Counted from the first letter of the stretch, positions 13,104-22,877 are shown. The stretch: DNA of 44,578 nt from Microbacterium sp. (GCF_011620715.1 NZ_WOYP01000074.1:1-44578), one strand, 5' to 3'. Notes: generated from the sequence alone by a model not told the origin. Made by a program: numbers and translations.

Positions 13104-14228
13104 TCACGGGGCGGTCCCATTCACGGTGAGGGCCGTCGCCTCGGGAAGGCCCAGCGCGATGTTCATGGACTGGATGGCCGCGCCGGCGGTGCCCTTGACG
13201 AGATTGTCGAGTGCAGCGACCACGACGACCCGGTTGGCGGGCCGGTCGATCGCGAGGCCGATGAGCGCGGTGTTGGCGCCGAGGACGTCGGCGGCGCGCG
13301 GGAACTGACCCGCCGGAAGAAGCTGCACGAACGTCTCGTCGCCGTACGCGGCCTCCCACGCGGCACGGATATCGGCATCCGTCGCACCCTTCGCGATCGG
13401 CGCGGTGCTCGTGGCGAGGATGCCGCGTGACATCGGTACCAGGACCGGGGTGAACGAGATCCGAATGCCGTCGTCGGCGTGCCCTCGGTCGGAGAATCCG
13501 CCGTGCGTCGGATGATCGTCGCCGAATCCTCCGACATCGGCGCGATCTTCCGACGCACGTGCGGCTGCGAGCGCCTGGCGGATCTCGGGGATGTGCCGAT
13601 GCGTGCCGCCGACCGCGTACGGGTTGGCGCTGCCGAGGATCTCGCTGGCGAGCAGGTTGGTCTTCAGGCTCCTGCCCGCGCCGCTCGGCCCGACCGCGAG
13701 CACGCTGACGATGTCGGACGGATCGATGACTCCGGCCGCGACGCCCGGGGCGAGGCTCAGGCTCACGGCGCTCGCGTTGCAGCCCGGCGCGGCGATGCGC
13801 GTGGCTCCGGCGAGGTGCTCGCGCTGCTTGCGGCCGCCGACGAGCAGTTCGGGCACCCCGTAGGTCCACGGGTCGTGGAAGTCGCCGCCGTAGAACCGGT
13901 CCCAGTCCGCGACCGACTCGAGACGGTGATCCGCTCCGGCGTCGATCACCAGGGGCGTGTCCGCCAGGGCGTCGGTGAAGCTCCCCGACTGGCCGTGCGG
14001 CAGGGCCAGGAACACGATGTCGTGCCCCGCGAGCACCTCGGGGGTCGACGGCTGCAGAGAAAAGTGCGCGAGCGAGCGGAGGTGCGGCTGGTGCTGGATG
14101 AGGGGCTGCCCCGCGTTCGAGTGCGCGGTGACGGTGCGGATCTGGACGTCGGGATGTGCGGCGAGGATCCGGAGGATCTCACCGCCCGCATAGCCGGATG
14201 CGCCGGAGACGGCGACCGAGTATGTCAT
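13104..14228 (-). CDS. argC: N-acetyl-gamma-glutamyl-phosphate reductase
   Basis: [68 protein letters not shown]. Start ATG 14228, 7 nt behind TAAGGT. Carries a ~28-aa insertion (see findings). Confidence 0.95.
   Translation of the reverse strand: MTYSVAVSGASGYAGGEILRILAAHPDVQIRTVTAHSNAGQPLIQHQPHLRSLAHFSLQPSTPEVLAGHDIVFLALPHGQSGSFTDALADTPLVIDAGADHRLESVADWDRFYGGDFHDPWTYGVPELLVGGRKQREHLAGATRIAAPGCNASAVSLSLAPGVAAGVIDPSDIVSVLAVGPSGAGRSLKTNLLASEILGSANPYAVGGTHRHIPEIRQALAAARASEDRADVGGFGDDHPTHGGFSDRGHADDGIRISFTPVLVPMSRGILATSTAPIAKGATDADIRAAWEAAYGDETFVQLLPAGQFPRAADVLGANTALIGLAIDRPANRVVVVAALDNLVKGTAGAAIQSMNIALGLPEATALTVNGTAP
13502..13559. repeat. long imperfect inverted repeat inside argC
   Basis: Left arm CGTGCGTCGGATGATCGTCGCCGA (13502-13525) and right arm TCGGCGCGATCTTCCGACGCACG (13537-13559) are reverse complements apart from 1 mismatch and 1 bulge. 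An 11-nt loop separates them. The stem extends 4 bp further (CCGC 13498-13501 / GCGG 13561-13564) across a bulged T. Confidence 0.85.
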
Positions 14229-14446
14229 GGATTCCACCTTAGAGTCTGGGGTCGTGGGCTTCAGACGGCGACGCCCACAGCTCCCCTGATCCGAGGTGCG
14301 TTGCGTCGCCTAGAATCGGCGTCCGGCCAGACGTCGGCGCGCGGGAGCGACGCTCGGAACGAGCGTGGCGGAGAAGTGCGCAGCCGAAGGCATGGGCCGA
14401 CGATAGCCTCTGCGGCGTCGGCACCGCAAATCACGCGGGTGCGGCC

Positions 14447-16975
14447 CTACTCACGCAGTGCCGCCCCGAAGCGCTCGGCGGCGACACCGACGCCTGCGAG
14501 CTTCGCCGCGGTCGCCTCGGCGGCCGTGAGCGTGCGGTCCGGCGCACGGAAGCGCAGCGCGAACGTGAGGCTCTTCGCACCGTCGGGCACACCCGCGCCG
14601 CGGTAGTCGTCGACGAGGCGCAACGACTCCAGGAGAGCGCCGGCGCCGTCGACGAGAGCAGCCCGAACATCGGCGGCCGGCACGTCGTCGCCCACGACGA
14701 GCGACACGTCCTGGGTCGCCGCCGGGTAGCCGGAAAGCGACGCGGCGACGACCTTCTCCCCCGCGAGCGAGAGCACGCGGTCAAGATCGAGTTCGGCGAC
14801 GGTCACCCGGCCGGGGAGGTCCGCGGCCTCCGCCACGGCTGGCAGGAGCTCGCCGACGTACCCGACCTCGGTCGTGCCGACCGAGAGCACCCCGGTGCGT
14901 CCGGGGTGAAGCGCAGCGCGCTCACCCTGGGCGACGTCGATCGTCACTCCTGCGGCGGACGCGATCGTGCGGACCGCATCGAGGGCGTCGGCGAGACCCG
15001 CGGCGGCGGCGGCCGCGCCGGGCTGCTTCGGGGCGATCCAGCCGGTGAGCAGGACGGCGACGTGCCGGTGCTGCGGCGGGATCGACGCGTCCAAAACGGC
15101 GAGGGTCGCGGCATCCGGTCGCACCGCGAGAGGTGGCACGAACTCGGTGCCGTACGTCACGCCGGGCTGCGGAAGGAATACCGTGCCGATCTCGAAGACC
15201 GCGAGATCGGTGAGCCCGCGTGCGACGTTGCGGTGTGCGACCCGCAGCATCGCCGGGACGAGGCTGCGGCGCAGGAACGGCGCCTGTCCGTCGAGCGGGT
15301 TCGCGAGCTTGACGCTCGGCAGGTGCCCGCCCGACGCCGAGCCGTGCAGGTCGTTCTCGTCCTCGGTGGTGAACGGGAACGACGGGGTCTCGACGTACCC
15401 GGCGGCGGCGAGCGCATTGCCGACGCGGCGGCGCCCCTGCTGCGCAGCGGTCAGGCCGTGACCGGACGGGGGCGTGGGCAGGATCGAGGGGATGCGGTCG
15501 TACCCCTCGATCCGCGCGACCTCTTCGGCCAGCGTCCACTTGTCGGTCAGGTCCGGCCGCCACGACGGCGGGAAAACGACGAAGTCGCCCTCGCGCTCGC
15601 GGACGGCGGCGCCGATCATCTCGAGCGCCCCGACCACTTCATCGCGCGTGTAGTCGACGCCGATCAGTCCCTCGACGAATCCGAAAGGAAGCTCGATCCC
15701 GGGGAACTCGTAGCCGGTCAGCAGCGCGCCGCCCTCCCGGTCGTCGGTGCCGCCCGCGTAGGCGACCATGAGGTCCACCGCGCGCTGGGCAGCGACGAAC
15801 GGGACGTTCGGGTCCACTCCGCGCTCGAAGCGGCGCGAGGCCTCGGACGGCAGCTTGTGCCGGCGCGCGGTGCGGGCGATAGTGACGGGATCGAACGTCG
15901 CCGCCTCGATCAGCACGTTCCGGGTCGACTGCGTCATCTCGGTCGTGCCGCCGCCCATCACTCCGGCCAGGCCGATCGGCCCGGACTCGTCGGTGATCAG
16001 CAGGTCCTCGACGTGGAGGTCGCGGACCTTGCCGTCGAGGGTCTGCAACTTCTCCCCCGCGCTCGCACGCCGCACGGTGATGCCGCCGGTGAGCGTGTCG
16101 AGGTCGTAGCCGTGCAGCGGCTGACCGAGTTCGAGCATCACGTAGTTGGTGATGTCGATCAGGATGCCGAGCGAGCGGATCCCGGCGAGCGTGAGGCGCG
16201 CGACCATCCACGACGGCGTCGGCCGCGTCGGGTCGACGTCCCGCACGATGCGGGTCACGAACTCGGACGCGCCGACCCGGCCCCGGATCGGCGCGCCGTC
16301 GGCCACGACCGACGTGAACGCGTCGGTGGTGTGCGACACGTCGGCCCACGCGCGCACGCCGGGATCGCGGAAGTCCGCACCGGTGGCGTGCGAGTACTCG
16401 CGGGCGACGCCGCGGATCGACAGCGCGTAGCCGCGGTCGGGCGTGACATTGATCTCGACGGCCACGTCGTCCAAGCCGAGGAGCGAGATCGCATCCGTGC
16501 CGATGGGAGCGTCGATGCCCAGCTCGACGAGGCGCAGGATGCCGCTGTGCTCCTCGCCGAGTCCGAGTTCCTTGGCCGAGGCGATCATGCCGTCGGAGAC
16601 GTGCCCGTAGGTCTTGCGGGCTGCGATCGGGAACGGACCGGGAAGGACCGATCCCGGGAGCGTCACGGCGACCTTGTCGCCGACGAAGAAGTTGCGCGCG
16701 CCGCAGACGATGCCGTGCACGGCCGGTCCGCCGTCCGCAGCGGTCTCGCCCTCGGGCGCGACCTGGACCTGGCACCAGCGGATCGTCTTGCCGTTGGACT
16801 GCGGCTCCTCGACGAACTCGAGCACCTGACCGACGACGATCGGGCCCTGCAGCTCGAAGCGGTGCACGTCCTCCTCTTCGAAGCCGACGCGCACGAGTGC
16901 GGCCAGCACGTCCTCGGGGGCGGCATCCGCCGGCACATCGACGTACTCACGCAACCACGAAAGCGGGACGCGCAT
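14447..16975 (-). CDS. pheT: phenylalanyl-tRNA synthetase beta subunit
   Basis: MRVPLSWLREYVDVPADAAPEDVLAALVRVGFEEEDVH, VEINVTPDRGYALSIRGVARE, EASRRFERGVDP. The TGATG junction overlaps the pheS stop. Confidence 0.95.
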   Translation of the reverse strand: MRVPLSWLREYVDVPADAAPEDVLAALVRVGFEEEDVHRFELQGPIVVGQVLEFVEEPQSNGKTIRWCQVQVAPEGETAADGGPAVHGIVCGARNFFVGDKVAVTLPGSVLPGPFPIAARKTYGHVSDGMIASAKELGLGEEHSGILRLVELGIDAPIGTDAISLLGLDDVAVEINVTPDRGYALSIRGVAREYSHATGADFRDPGVRAWADVSHTTDAFTSVVADGAPIRGRVGASEFVTRIVRDVDPTRPTPSWMVARLTLAGIRSLGILIDITNYVMLELGQPLHGYDLDTLTGGITVRRASAGEKLQTLDGKVRDLHVEDLLITDESGPIGLAGVMGGGTTEMTQSTRNVLIEAATFDPVTIARTARRHKLPSEASRRFERGVDPNVPFVAAQRAVDLMVAYAGGTDDREGGALLTGYEFPGIELPFGFVEGLIGVDYTRDEVVGALEMIGAAVREREGDFVVFPPSWRPDLTDKWTLAEEVARIEGYDRIPSILPTPPSGHGLTAAQQGRRRVGNALAAAGYVETPSFPFTTEDENDLHGSASGGHLPSVKLANPLDGQAPFLRRSLVPAMLRVAHRNVARGLTDLAVFEIGTVFLPQPGVTYGTEFVPPLAVRPDAATLAVLDASIPPQHRHVAVLLTGWIAPKQPGAAAAAAGLADALDAVRTIASAAGVTIDVAQGERAALHPGRTGVLSVGTTEVGYVGELLPAVAEAADLPGRVTVAELDLDRVLSLAGEKVVAASLSGYPAATQDVSLVVGDDVPAADVRAALVDGAGALLESLRLVDDYRGAGVPDGAKSLTFALRFRAPDRTLTAAEATAAKLAGVGVAAERFGAALRE

Positions 16976-18030
16976 CAGACCACCATTCCGAACTGCTCGC
17001 TGAAGCGCACATCGCCCTCGGCCATGTCGCGCATGTCCTGCACGTCGCTGCGGAACATGAGCGTCCGTTCGATGCCCATCCCGAACGCGAAGCCGGAGTA
17101 CTGGTCGGGATCGATGCCCGCCGCGCGCAGCACGTTGGGGTTGATCATGCCGCAGCCGCCCCACTCGATCCAGCGCGCGCCGCCCTTGAAGGTGGGGTGC
17201 CAGAGATCGAGCTCGGCGGAAGGCTCGGTGAAGGGGAAGAAGTTGGCGCGGAAACGCGTCTTCGCCTCCGGCCCGAACAGCACCCGCGCGGCGTGATCGA
17301 GGGTTCCCTTCAGGTGCGCCATGGTGATGCCCTTGTCGACGACGAGTCCTTCGAACTGAGTGAAGACCGGAAGGTGAGTGGCGTCGAACTCGTCGGTGCG
17401 GTACACGCGACCGGGACACAGCACGTAGATCGGCAGGTCGCGCTCGAGCATCGAGCGCACCTGGACGGGGCTCGTGTGCGTGCGCATCACGAGATGGCGG
17501 TCCACCGGATCGACGAAGAACGTGTCCTGCATCTGACGAGCCGGGTGGTCGGCGTCGAAATTCAGCGCATCGAAGTTGAACCACTCGTGCTCGAGTTCGG
17601 GACCCTCGGCGATCTCCCACCCCATGCCGACGAAGATGTCCGCGACCTGCTCCTGAAGGAGCGAGATCGGATGCCGCGCCCCGACGCGTGCGCGTGCGGG
17701 CAGCGCGGTCACGTCGATGCGCTCGGACTCCAGCCGCGCCGCTGTCTCGGCCAGCGCGACCTGCGACTCACGGGCGGCCAGCGCCTGCGCCACCCGGCTT
17801 CGGGCTTGACCGACGAGCTTGCCGAACTCGGCCTTGCGCTCGGGTGCGACCTCGCGCAGGCGGGCGTTCAGTTTCGCCAACGGCGACCCTTCCGCGGTGT
17901 GGGCGGAGCGGGCGGCCTTCAGGGCGACACTGTCGGATGCGGCACCGATGGCGTCGAGGGCGGCATGGACGGCGGCATCCACCGCCTCCGGCGTGATCTC
18001 GGCGGGCGCGTTGTCGGGTGAGTCAGACAC
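16975..18030 (-). CDS. pheS: phenylalanyl-tRNA synthetase alpha subunit
   Basis: HPISLLQEQVADIFVGMGWEIAEGPELEHEWFNFDALNFDADHPARQMQDTFF, FGMGIERTLMFR. GTG start at 18030 (VSDSPDNAPAEITPEAV). Confidence 0.95.
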   Translation of the reverse strand: MSDSPDNAPAEITPEAVDAAVHAALDAIGAASDSVALKAARSAHTAEGSPLAKLNARLREVAPERKAEFGKLVGQARSRVAQALAARESQVALAETAARLESERIDVTALPARARVGARHPISLLQEQVADIFVGMGWEIAEGPELEHEWFNFDALNFDADHPARQMQDTFFVDPVDRHLVMRTHTSPVQVRSMLERDLPIYVLCPGRVYRTDEFDATHLPVFTQFEGLVVDKGITMAHLKGTLDHAARVLFGPEAKTRFRANFFPFTEPSAELDLWHPTFKGGARWIEWGGCGMINPNVLRAAGIDPDQYSGFAFGMGIERTLMFRSDVQDMRDMAEGDVRFSEQFGMVV

Positions 18031-18038
18031 GAGAGTCG

Positions 18039-18044
18039 AGTCTA
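18039..18044 (-). promoter_or_regulatory. pheS -10 element (leaderless)
   Basis: TAGACT 8 nt upstream of the GTG at 18030; no Shine-Dalgarno. Confidence 0.5.
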
Positions 18045-18047
18045 CCG

Positions 18048-18070
18048 ACGGCGGGCCATCGGCCCGCCGT
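18048..18070 (-). terminator. gluABCD terminator hairpin
   Basis: Perfect 10-bp stem ACGGCGGGCC-ATC-GGCCCGCCGT overlapping the gluD stop-codon region. Confidence 0.65.
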
Positions 18071-18071
18071 G

Positions 18072-19058
18072 TCAGCGATCGGCGCCGCCGGCGCCCTCGC
18101 CGCCGTAGAACCCACCGGCCGTTGCGTCGTACTGGCCGAGCCCCTTGTTCGCCGCGATGCGGTCGGCATTGCGCGCGCTCAGCTCGAGGATCGTCTGGGT
18201 CGGATCGATCGCGGTCTTGTCCCCGCGTCCCCGCGTGCCGCCGCTCGCCGTGCGGCGAGACAGCCAGCGAGCGAACCAGGACAGGGTCAGGTTGAGCGCC
18301 AGGTAGATCGCCAGGGTGACCAGGAACAGCGAGAAGATGTACCGGTTGCCGTAGAAGCTGCCCAGGTTGTTCATGTTGTTGCGGATGATCTCGTTGTACC
18401 CGACGATGTAGCCGAGCGAGGTGTCCTTCAGCAGCACCACCAGCTGAGCGACGATGATCGGCAGCATCTGGCGGAACGCCTGCGGGAATTCGACCAGCAT
18501 CTTCGACTGGAATTCCCGCATCCCGATGCTCAGTGCCGCCTCGCGCTGCCCGCGTGGGAGCGCGACAAGGCCGGCCCGAAGCGCCTCGCCGATCAGGGTG
18601 CCGTTGTAGAGGACGAGCGCGATCACGACCGCCCAGAACGCTCCGGTCGAGGCGACCAGGAGGATGAACAGCATCATCAGCAGCACCGGCATGCCGCGCA
18701 GGAACTCGATGAGCCACCCGGTAGGAATCCGCAGCCAGGCGATCGACGAGCTGCGCATGAGCGAGAGCAGGACACCCAGCGCGATCGCTCCGACGGCGGC
18801 GACCGCGGCGGCCTGCAGCGTGGCCACGATGCCGCGCCCGATCGAGCCCCACAGCTGGGTGTCGAGGAAGATGCTCCACCGGGTCGAATCGAACATGCCG
18901 GGGAGGGTGATGCCGCCGGACTCGCGCGGGGCGGCGAGGGTGATGATGATCCAGGCGAGTCCCGCGAGGATCACGATCAGCGAGAGCACCGAGGCGATCC
19001 GCGAGTTGCGCTTCGCCTTGGGTCCCGGCGCGTCGAACAAGACGCTGGTGCCGCTCAT
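18072..19058 (-). CDS. gluD: amino-acid (glutamate-type) ABC transporter permease
   Basis: EFLRGMPVLLMMLFILL ... LVVLLKDTSLGYIVGYNEI; ATGA overlap with gluC. Confidence 0.85.
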   Translation of the reverse strand: MSGTSVLFDAPGPKAKRNSRIASVLSLIVILAGLAWIIITLAAPRESGGITLPGMFDSTRWSIFLDTQLWGSIGRGIVATLQAAAVAAVGAIALGVLLSLMRSSSIAWLRIPTGWLIEFLRGMPVLLMMLFILLVASTGAFWAVVIALVLYNGTLIGEALRAGLVALPRGQREAALSIGMREFQSKMLVEFPQAFRQMLPIIVAQLVVLLKDTSLGYIVGYNEIIRNNMNNLGSFYGNRYIFSLFLVTLAIYLALNLTLSWFARWLSRRTASGGTRGRGDKTAIDPTQTILELSARNADRIAANKGLGQYDATAGGFYGGEGAGGADR

Positions 19059-19702
19059 CGGCGCACGACCCATCGCTTCTCGAGCTGCCCCGCGGCAAGC
19101 CCCAGGGGGACCGTGACCACCAGGTACAGCGCAGCGGCGGTGAAGAGGATGGGCAGCACGATGTTGCCGTTGTCATTGGCCAGCTGCCGGGTCGTGGCGA
19201 ACAGCTCGACGACGAAGAAGCCGCCGGCGACCGAAGTGTTCTTGGTGAGGGCTATGAAGACGTTGATCAGGGGCGGCACAGTCATGCGGAACGCCTGCGG
19301 CAGCACGACGAGCGACACCGTCTGGCCGAAGCCGAGTCCGATGCTGCGGGCGGCCTCGGCCTGCCCGAGCGGGACGCCGTTGATGCCGGAGCGGAGGGCC
19401 TCGGCCACGAAGGGCGACGTGTAGTACGTGAGAGCGATGAACGCCAGCAGCACGTACGGCAGACGCACGCCCAGCATGGGCATCACGAACGCGGTGAAGA
19501 AGAAGATCAGGGTGAGCGGCGTGTTCCGCGCGATCTCGGTCCAGAACGCGGCCAGCCCGCGCAGGGCGGCGACCGGCGAGATGCGCATCGCGGCGATGAG
19601 CGTCCCCAGGATCAGGGCGAGCACACCGGAGACTGCAAGCAGGAGGAGGGTCACGCGGAAGCCCTCCCAGAACTCGGGCAGCAGTGAGATCAGCTGTTCC
19701 AT
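19055..19702 (-). CDS. gluC: amino-acid (glutamate-type) ABC transporter permease
   Basis: EIARNTPLTLIFFFTAFVMPMLG ... SIGLGFGQTVSLVVLPQAFRMTVPPLINVFIALTKNTSVAGGFFV. Start ATG 19702. Confidence 0.87.
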   Translation of the reverse strand: MEQLISLLPEFWEGFRVTLLLLAVSGVLALILGTLIAAMRISPVAALRGLAAFWTEIARNTPLTLIFFFTAFVMPMLGVRLPYVLLAFIALTYYTSPFVAEALRSGINGVPLGQAEAARSIGLGFGQTVSLVVLPQAFRMTVPPLINVFIALTKNTSVAGGFFVVELFATTRQLANDNGNIVLPILFTAAALYLVVTVPLGLAAGQLEKRWVVRR

Positions 19703-19782
19703 GGCCCTCCTCTCGGGTCGTGCGGCGGTCAGGAGCGGATGCCCCGGGTCGGCGTGTCGGCCGACCTGGGGCATCCGATCGA

Positions 19783-20652
19783 TCAGTAGCGGTCGACCGC
19801 CGGCGGCTCGACGAACGGCAGGACCGTTCCCGCCGTGGCGTTCCAGGCGGCTTCGTAGCTGCCGTCCTCGTACGAGGCCTCCAGCACGTCGTTGATCCAC
19901 ATGCGGAACTCCGTGTCATCCAGCGCGAGCCCGATTCCGTAGGGCTCCTCGGTGAACGGCTCGCCCACGACCTTGAACTCGCCCTCGTTCTGGGCCGCGA
20001 GGCCCGCGAGGATCACGTTGTCGGTCGAGACCGCCACGACGGTGCCGTCACGCAGGGGACCGAGGCAGTTGCTGTACGTGTCGGTCAGCAGCACCTCCGC
20101 GCCGAGCGCCTCGAGGTTGGCGGCAGGCGTCGAGCCCGTCACCGAGCAGACCGGCTGACCCACCAGGTCGTCCTCGGTCTTGATGTCCTCGTTGTCGGCG
20201 AGCACCAGGATCGACTGCCCGGCCATGTAGTACGGGCCCGCGAACGAGACGACTTCCTTTCGCGTGTCGTTGATCGTGTACGTCGCGACCACGATGTCGA
20301 CTTCGCCGTTCTGGATGAACGGCTCGCGGTTGGCCGAGACGGACTCGACCCACTCGATGTCTTCTTCGCCGATTCCGAGCTGCGCGGCGATGATCTTGCC
20401 GATCTCGACGTCGAAGCCCTCCGGCGTGCCCGACGGTCCCATCAGTCCGAACAGCGGCTGGTCGAACTTCGTGCCGATCGTGATCGTTCCCGCGTCGGCG
20501 AGCGCGGCCATCGTGCTGCCCTCTGCGAAGGTCGGTGCCGGTGCGGGCGTCGCAGTGGTCTCGCCACCCGCATCGGTTCCGGATGCACACGCCGAGAGCG
20601 CGAGGGCGCTGGCCGCGGCCAGCGCGATGAGGGGAATTCTCGTTCGTTTCAT
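19783..20652 (-). CDS. gluB: glutamate ABC transporter substrate-binding lipoprotein
   Basis: Lipobox LALSACASG, ITIGTKFDQPLFGLMGPSGTPEGFDVEIGKIIAAQLG, SBP_bac_3 type. Confidence 0.9.
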   Translation of the reverse strand: MKRTRIPLIALAAASALALSACASGTDAGGETTATPAPAPTFAEGSTMAALADAGTITIGTKFDQPLFGLMGPSGTPEGFDVEIGKIIAAQLGIGEEDIEWVESVSANREPFIQNGEVDIVVATYTINDTRKEVVSFAGPYYMAGQSILVLADNEDIKTEDDLVGQPVCSVTGSTPAANLEALGAEVLLTDTYSNCLGPLRDGTVVAVSTDNVILAGLAAQNEGEFKVVGEPFTEEPYGIGLALDDTEFRMWINDVLEASYEDGSYEAAWNATAGTVLPFVEPPAVDRY

Positions 20653-20730
20653 GTCTTCGTCCTTTGCTGTGTACGGCCGCGCGTCGCGACCTCCTCGGTT
20701 CCAGACCGTTCCTAGCGGTCGGGTCTCGCA

Positions 20731-21528
20731 TCAGTGCTCGAGGATCTTGGACAGGAAATCCTGGGCCCTCTCGCTCTGCGGGTTGGTGAAGAACTGCTCG
20801 GGAGTGGCCTCCTCGATGATCGCCCCGCCGTCCATGAAGAGCACCCGGTCGGCTGCCTTGCGGGCGAAGCCCATCTCGTGGGTGACGACGATCATCGTCA
20901 TTCCGTCGGCCGCGAGGCCGATCATGACGTCGAGCACTTCGTTGATCATCTCGGGATCTAGCGCACTGGTCGGCTCGTCCATGAGGATCAGCTTGGGATC
21001 CATCGCCAGCGACCGTGCGATCGCGACGCGCTGCTGCTGGCCGCCCGAGAGCTGGCTGGGCATCTTCGAGGCCTGATCGGCCACCCCGACGCGATCGAGA
21101 AGCTGCATCGCCTTCGCATCTGCATCCTTGCGCGACATCTTCCGCACCCTGATCGGGCCGAGCGTCACATTCTCGAGCACGGTCTTGTGGGCGAACAGAT
21201 TGAACGACTGGAACACCATTCCGACATCCGCCCGAAGCCTGGCCAACCCTGCCCCCTCCTCCGGCAGCGGGATGCCGTCGATCGAGATCGATCCGGCGTC
21301 GATGGTCTCGAGCCGGTTGATCGCGCGACACAGGGTCGACTTGCCCGATCCGGACGGCCCGATCACCACGACGACCTCGCCGCGATTCACGACGGTGTCG
21401 ATGTCCCTGAGCACATGCAGGTCGCCGAAGTGCTTGTCGACGTGCTCGATCACAACGAGCGGTTCGCCGCGGCGGACGTTGATGTTGGACGTCTTGGGCG
21501 CAGCTGCGGTTTCATCCGGTGTCGCCAT
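20731..21528 (-). CDS. gluA: amino-acid ABC transporter ATP-binding protein
   Basis: [60 protein letters not shown]. Start ATG 21528, 7 nt behind TAGGGT. Confidence 0.92.
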   Translation of the reverse strand: MATPDETAAAPKTSNINVRRGEPLVVIEHVDKHFGDLHVLRDIDTVVNRGEVVVVIGPSGSGKSTLCRAINRLETIDAGSISIDGIPLPEEGAGLARLRADVGMVFQSFNLFAHKTVLENVTLGPIRVRKMSRKDADAKAMQLLDRVGVADQASKMPSQLSGGQQQRVAIARSLAMDPKLILMDEPTSALDPEMINEVLDVMIGLAADGMTMIVVTHEMGFARKAADRVLFMDGGAIIEEATPEQFFTNPQSERAQDFLSKILEH

Positions 21529-21581
21529 ACGCCCCACCCTATGCGCGGGCTCTGCAGGGTTACGAGGGCATGGCGGCGAGC

Positions 21582-21597
21582 TTTACCGGACCGTAAC
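21582..21597 (-). promoter_or_regulatory. candidate GlnR-like box upstream of gluA
   Basis: Minus strand GTTAC-GGTCCG-GTAAA, partly matching the actinobacterial GlnR pattern gTnAC-n6-GaAAc, about 55 nt upstream of gluA. Confidence 0.25.
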
Positions 21598-22395
21598 CGG
21601 ATTGGAACGCTGTGCGAACGCCGTTTCGTATAAGCACACGCTGGCCGCGGTCGCCAGATTGAGCGACTCCGCACTGCCGTAGATGGGCAGTCGGAGCGAC
21701 AGGTCGGCCAGAGCCAGCGCCGCATCGTCGAGCCCGCGCGCCTCGTTGCCGAACAGCCACGCTGTGGGCTCGGCCAGCAGTGCCCGCGCGGCCAGGAAGT
21801 CGCCGCCGCCGACGTCTGCGGCGACCACGCGCACCCCCGCGGCGTGGGCGCGTTCGACCGCAGCCGCCAGGTCGACGCCGACCGCGATGGGCAGGTGGAA
21901 CAGCGATCCCGTGGTGGCACGGACGACCTTCGGGTTGTAGGGGTCGACGGTGCGGCCGGTGAGGATGACGGCATCCGCACCCGCAGCATCGGCTGCCCTG
22001 ATGATCGTGCCGAGATTGCCGGGATCGCGCACTTCCTCGCAGATCGCGACGAGACGAGGGGATGCCGCGAAGATGTCGCGCACCGAGGTCGGTGTCTGGC
22101 GTGCGACGGCGACGATCCCCTGCGGCGTGACGGTGTCGGCCATCACATCGAGCACGGCCTCCGTCGTGAAGACGACCTCGATGCCTACCTCGCGCGCGGC
22201 ATCCTTCAGCTCGGGGTGCCGTTCGAGCGCGGTGGGTGTAGCGAACATCTCCACGACGGTGTCAGGGCGATGCGCGAGCACCTCCCGCGCGGCCTGGGGA
22301 CCCTCGAGCAGGAACAGCCCGGTCTCCTCCCGCGCGCTGCGTTTGGTCAGTTTGGCGACGGCGCGAACGCGGGGCGAGCGCGGGTTCTCGAGCAC
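21583..22395 (-). CDS. TrmH/SpoU-family RNA methyltransferase
   Basis: EEVRDPGNLGTIIRAADAAGADAVILTG, LFGNEARGLDDAALALAD, LPIYGSAESLNLATAASVCLYE. GTG start 22395, 6 nt behind TATGCT. Confidence 0.92.
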   Translation of the reverse strand: MLENPRSPRVRAVAKLTKRSAREETGLFLLEGPQAAREVLAHRPDTVVEMFATPTALERHPELKDAAREVGIEVVFTTEAVLDVMADTVTPQGIVAVARQTPTSVRDIFAASPRLVAICEEVRDPGNLGTIIRAADAAGADAVILTGRTVDPYNPKVVRATTGSLFHLPIAVGVDLAAAVERAHAAGVRVVAADVGGGDFLAARALLAEPTAWLFGNEARGLDDAALALADLSLRLPIYGSAESLNLATAASVCLYETAFAQRSNPVTVR

Positions 22396-22444
22396 GTGCT
22401 CAGCATACGGCCCGCCCCACCGGCGCACCCGCAAGCCGCACGCG

Positions 22445-22474
22445 AAAGGGCGCCCCCCGGAAGGAGGACGCCCT
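22445..22474 (-). terminator. terminator downstream of rplT
   Basis: Minus strand AGGGCGTCCTCC-TTCC-GGGGGGCGCCCTTT, a GC-rich hairpin followed by a short T run. Confidence 0.7.
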
Positions 22475-22493
22475 GAACACGGATGCAGGTGGG

Positions 22494-22877
22494 TTACGCG
22501 CTCCTGGGCGCGTTGACGTTCTCAGGCAGCGCGGCCTTGGCGGTGGCGACGAGCGAAGCGAAGGCCGCCGGCTCGTTCACCGCCAGTTCGGCGAGCATGC
22601 GGCGGTCGACCTGGACGCCCGCAAGGCCGAGGCCCTGGATGAGGCGGTTGTACGTGAGGCCGTTCTGGCGGCTCGCGGCGTTGATGCGCTGGATCCACAG
22701 CCGGCGGAAGTCGCCCTTGCGCTTGCGACGGTCGCGGTACGCGTAGACGAGCGAGTGGGTGACCTGCTCCTTCGCCTTGCGGTACAGGCGTGAACGCTGA
22801 CCCCGGTAACCGGAGGCGCGCTCGAGGGTGACGCGACGCTTCTTGTGGGCGTTTACTGCCCGCTTGACTCTAGCCAT
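22494..22877 (-). CDS. rplT: 50S ribosomal protein L20
   Basis: [68 protein letters not shown]. Confidence 0.98.
   Translation of the reverse strand: MARVKRAVNAHKKRRVTLERASGYRGQRSRLYRKAKEQVTHSLVYAYRDRRKRKGDFRRLWIQRINAASRQNGLTYNRLIQGLGLAGVQVDRRMLAELAVNEPAAFASLVATAKAALPENVNAPRSA

Noticed and set aside
14238-14446. ARG box or known riboswitch upstream of argC
   Set aside because: Only a GTGGGC/GCCCAC stem was seen; no convincing operator or RNA motif, and argC appears leaderless.
14906-17296. 796-aa + strand ORF opposite pheT/pheS
   Set aside because: Arg/Asp/Gly/Val-rich shadow ORF opposite well-recognised genes; typical high-GC antisense artefact.
18031-18071. T-box leader for pheS
   Set aside because: No AGGGTGGNACCGCG-type motif and too little space between gluD and pheS.
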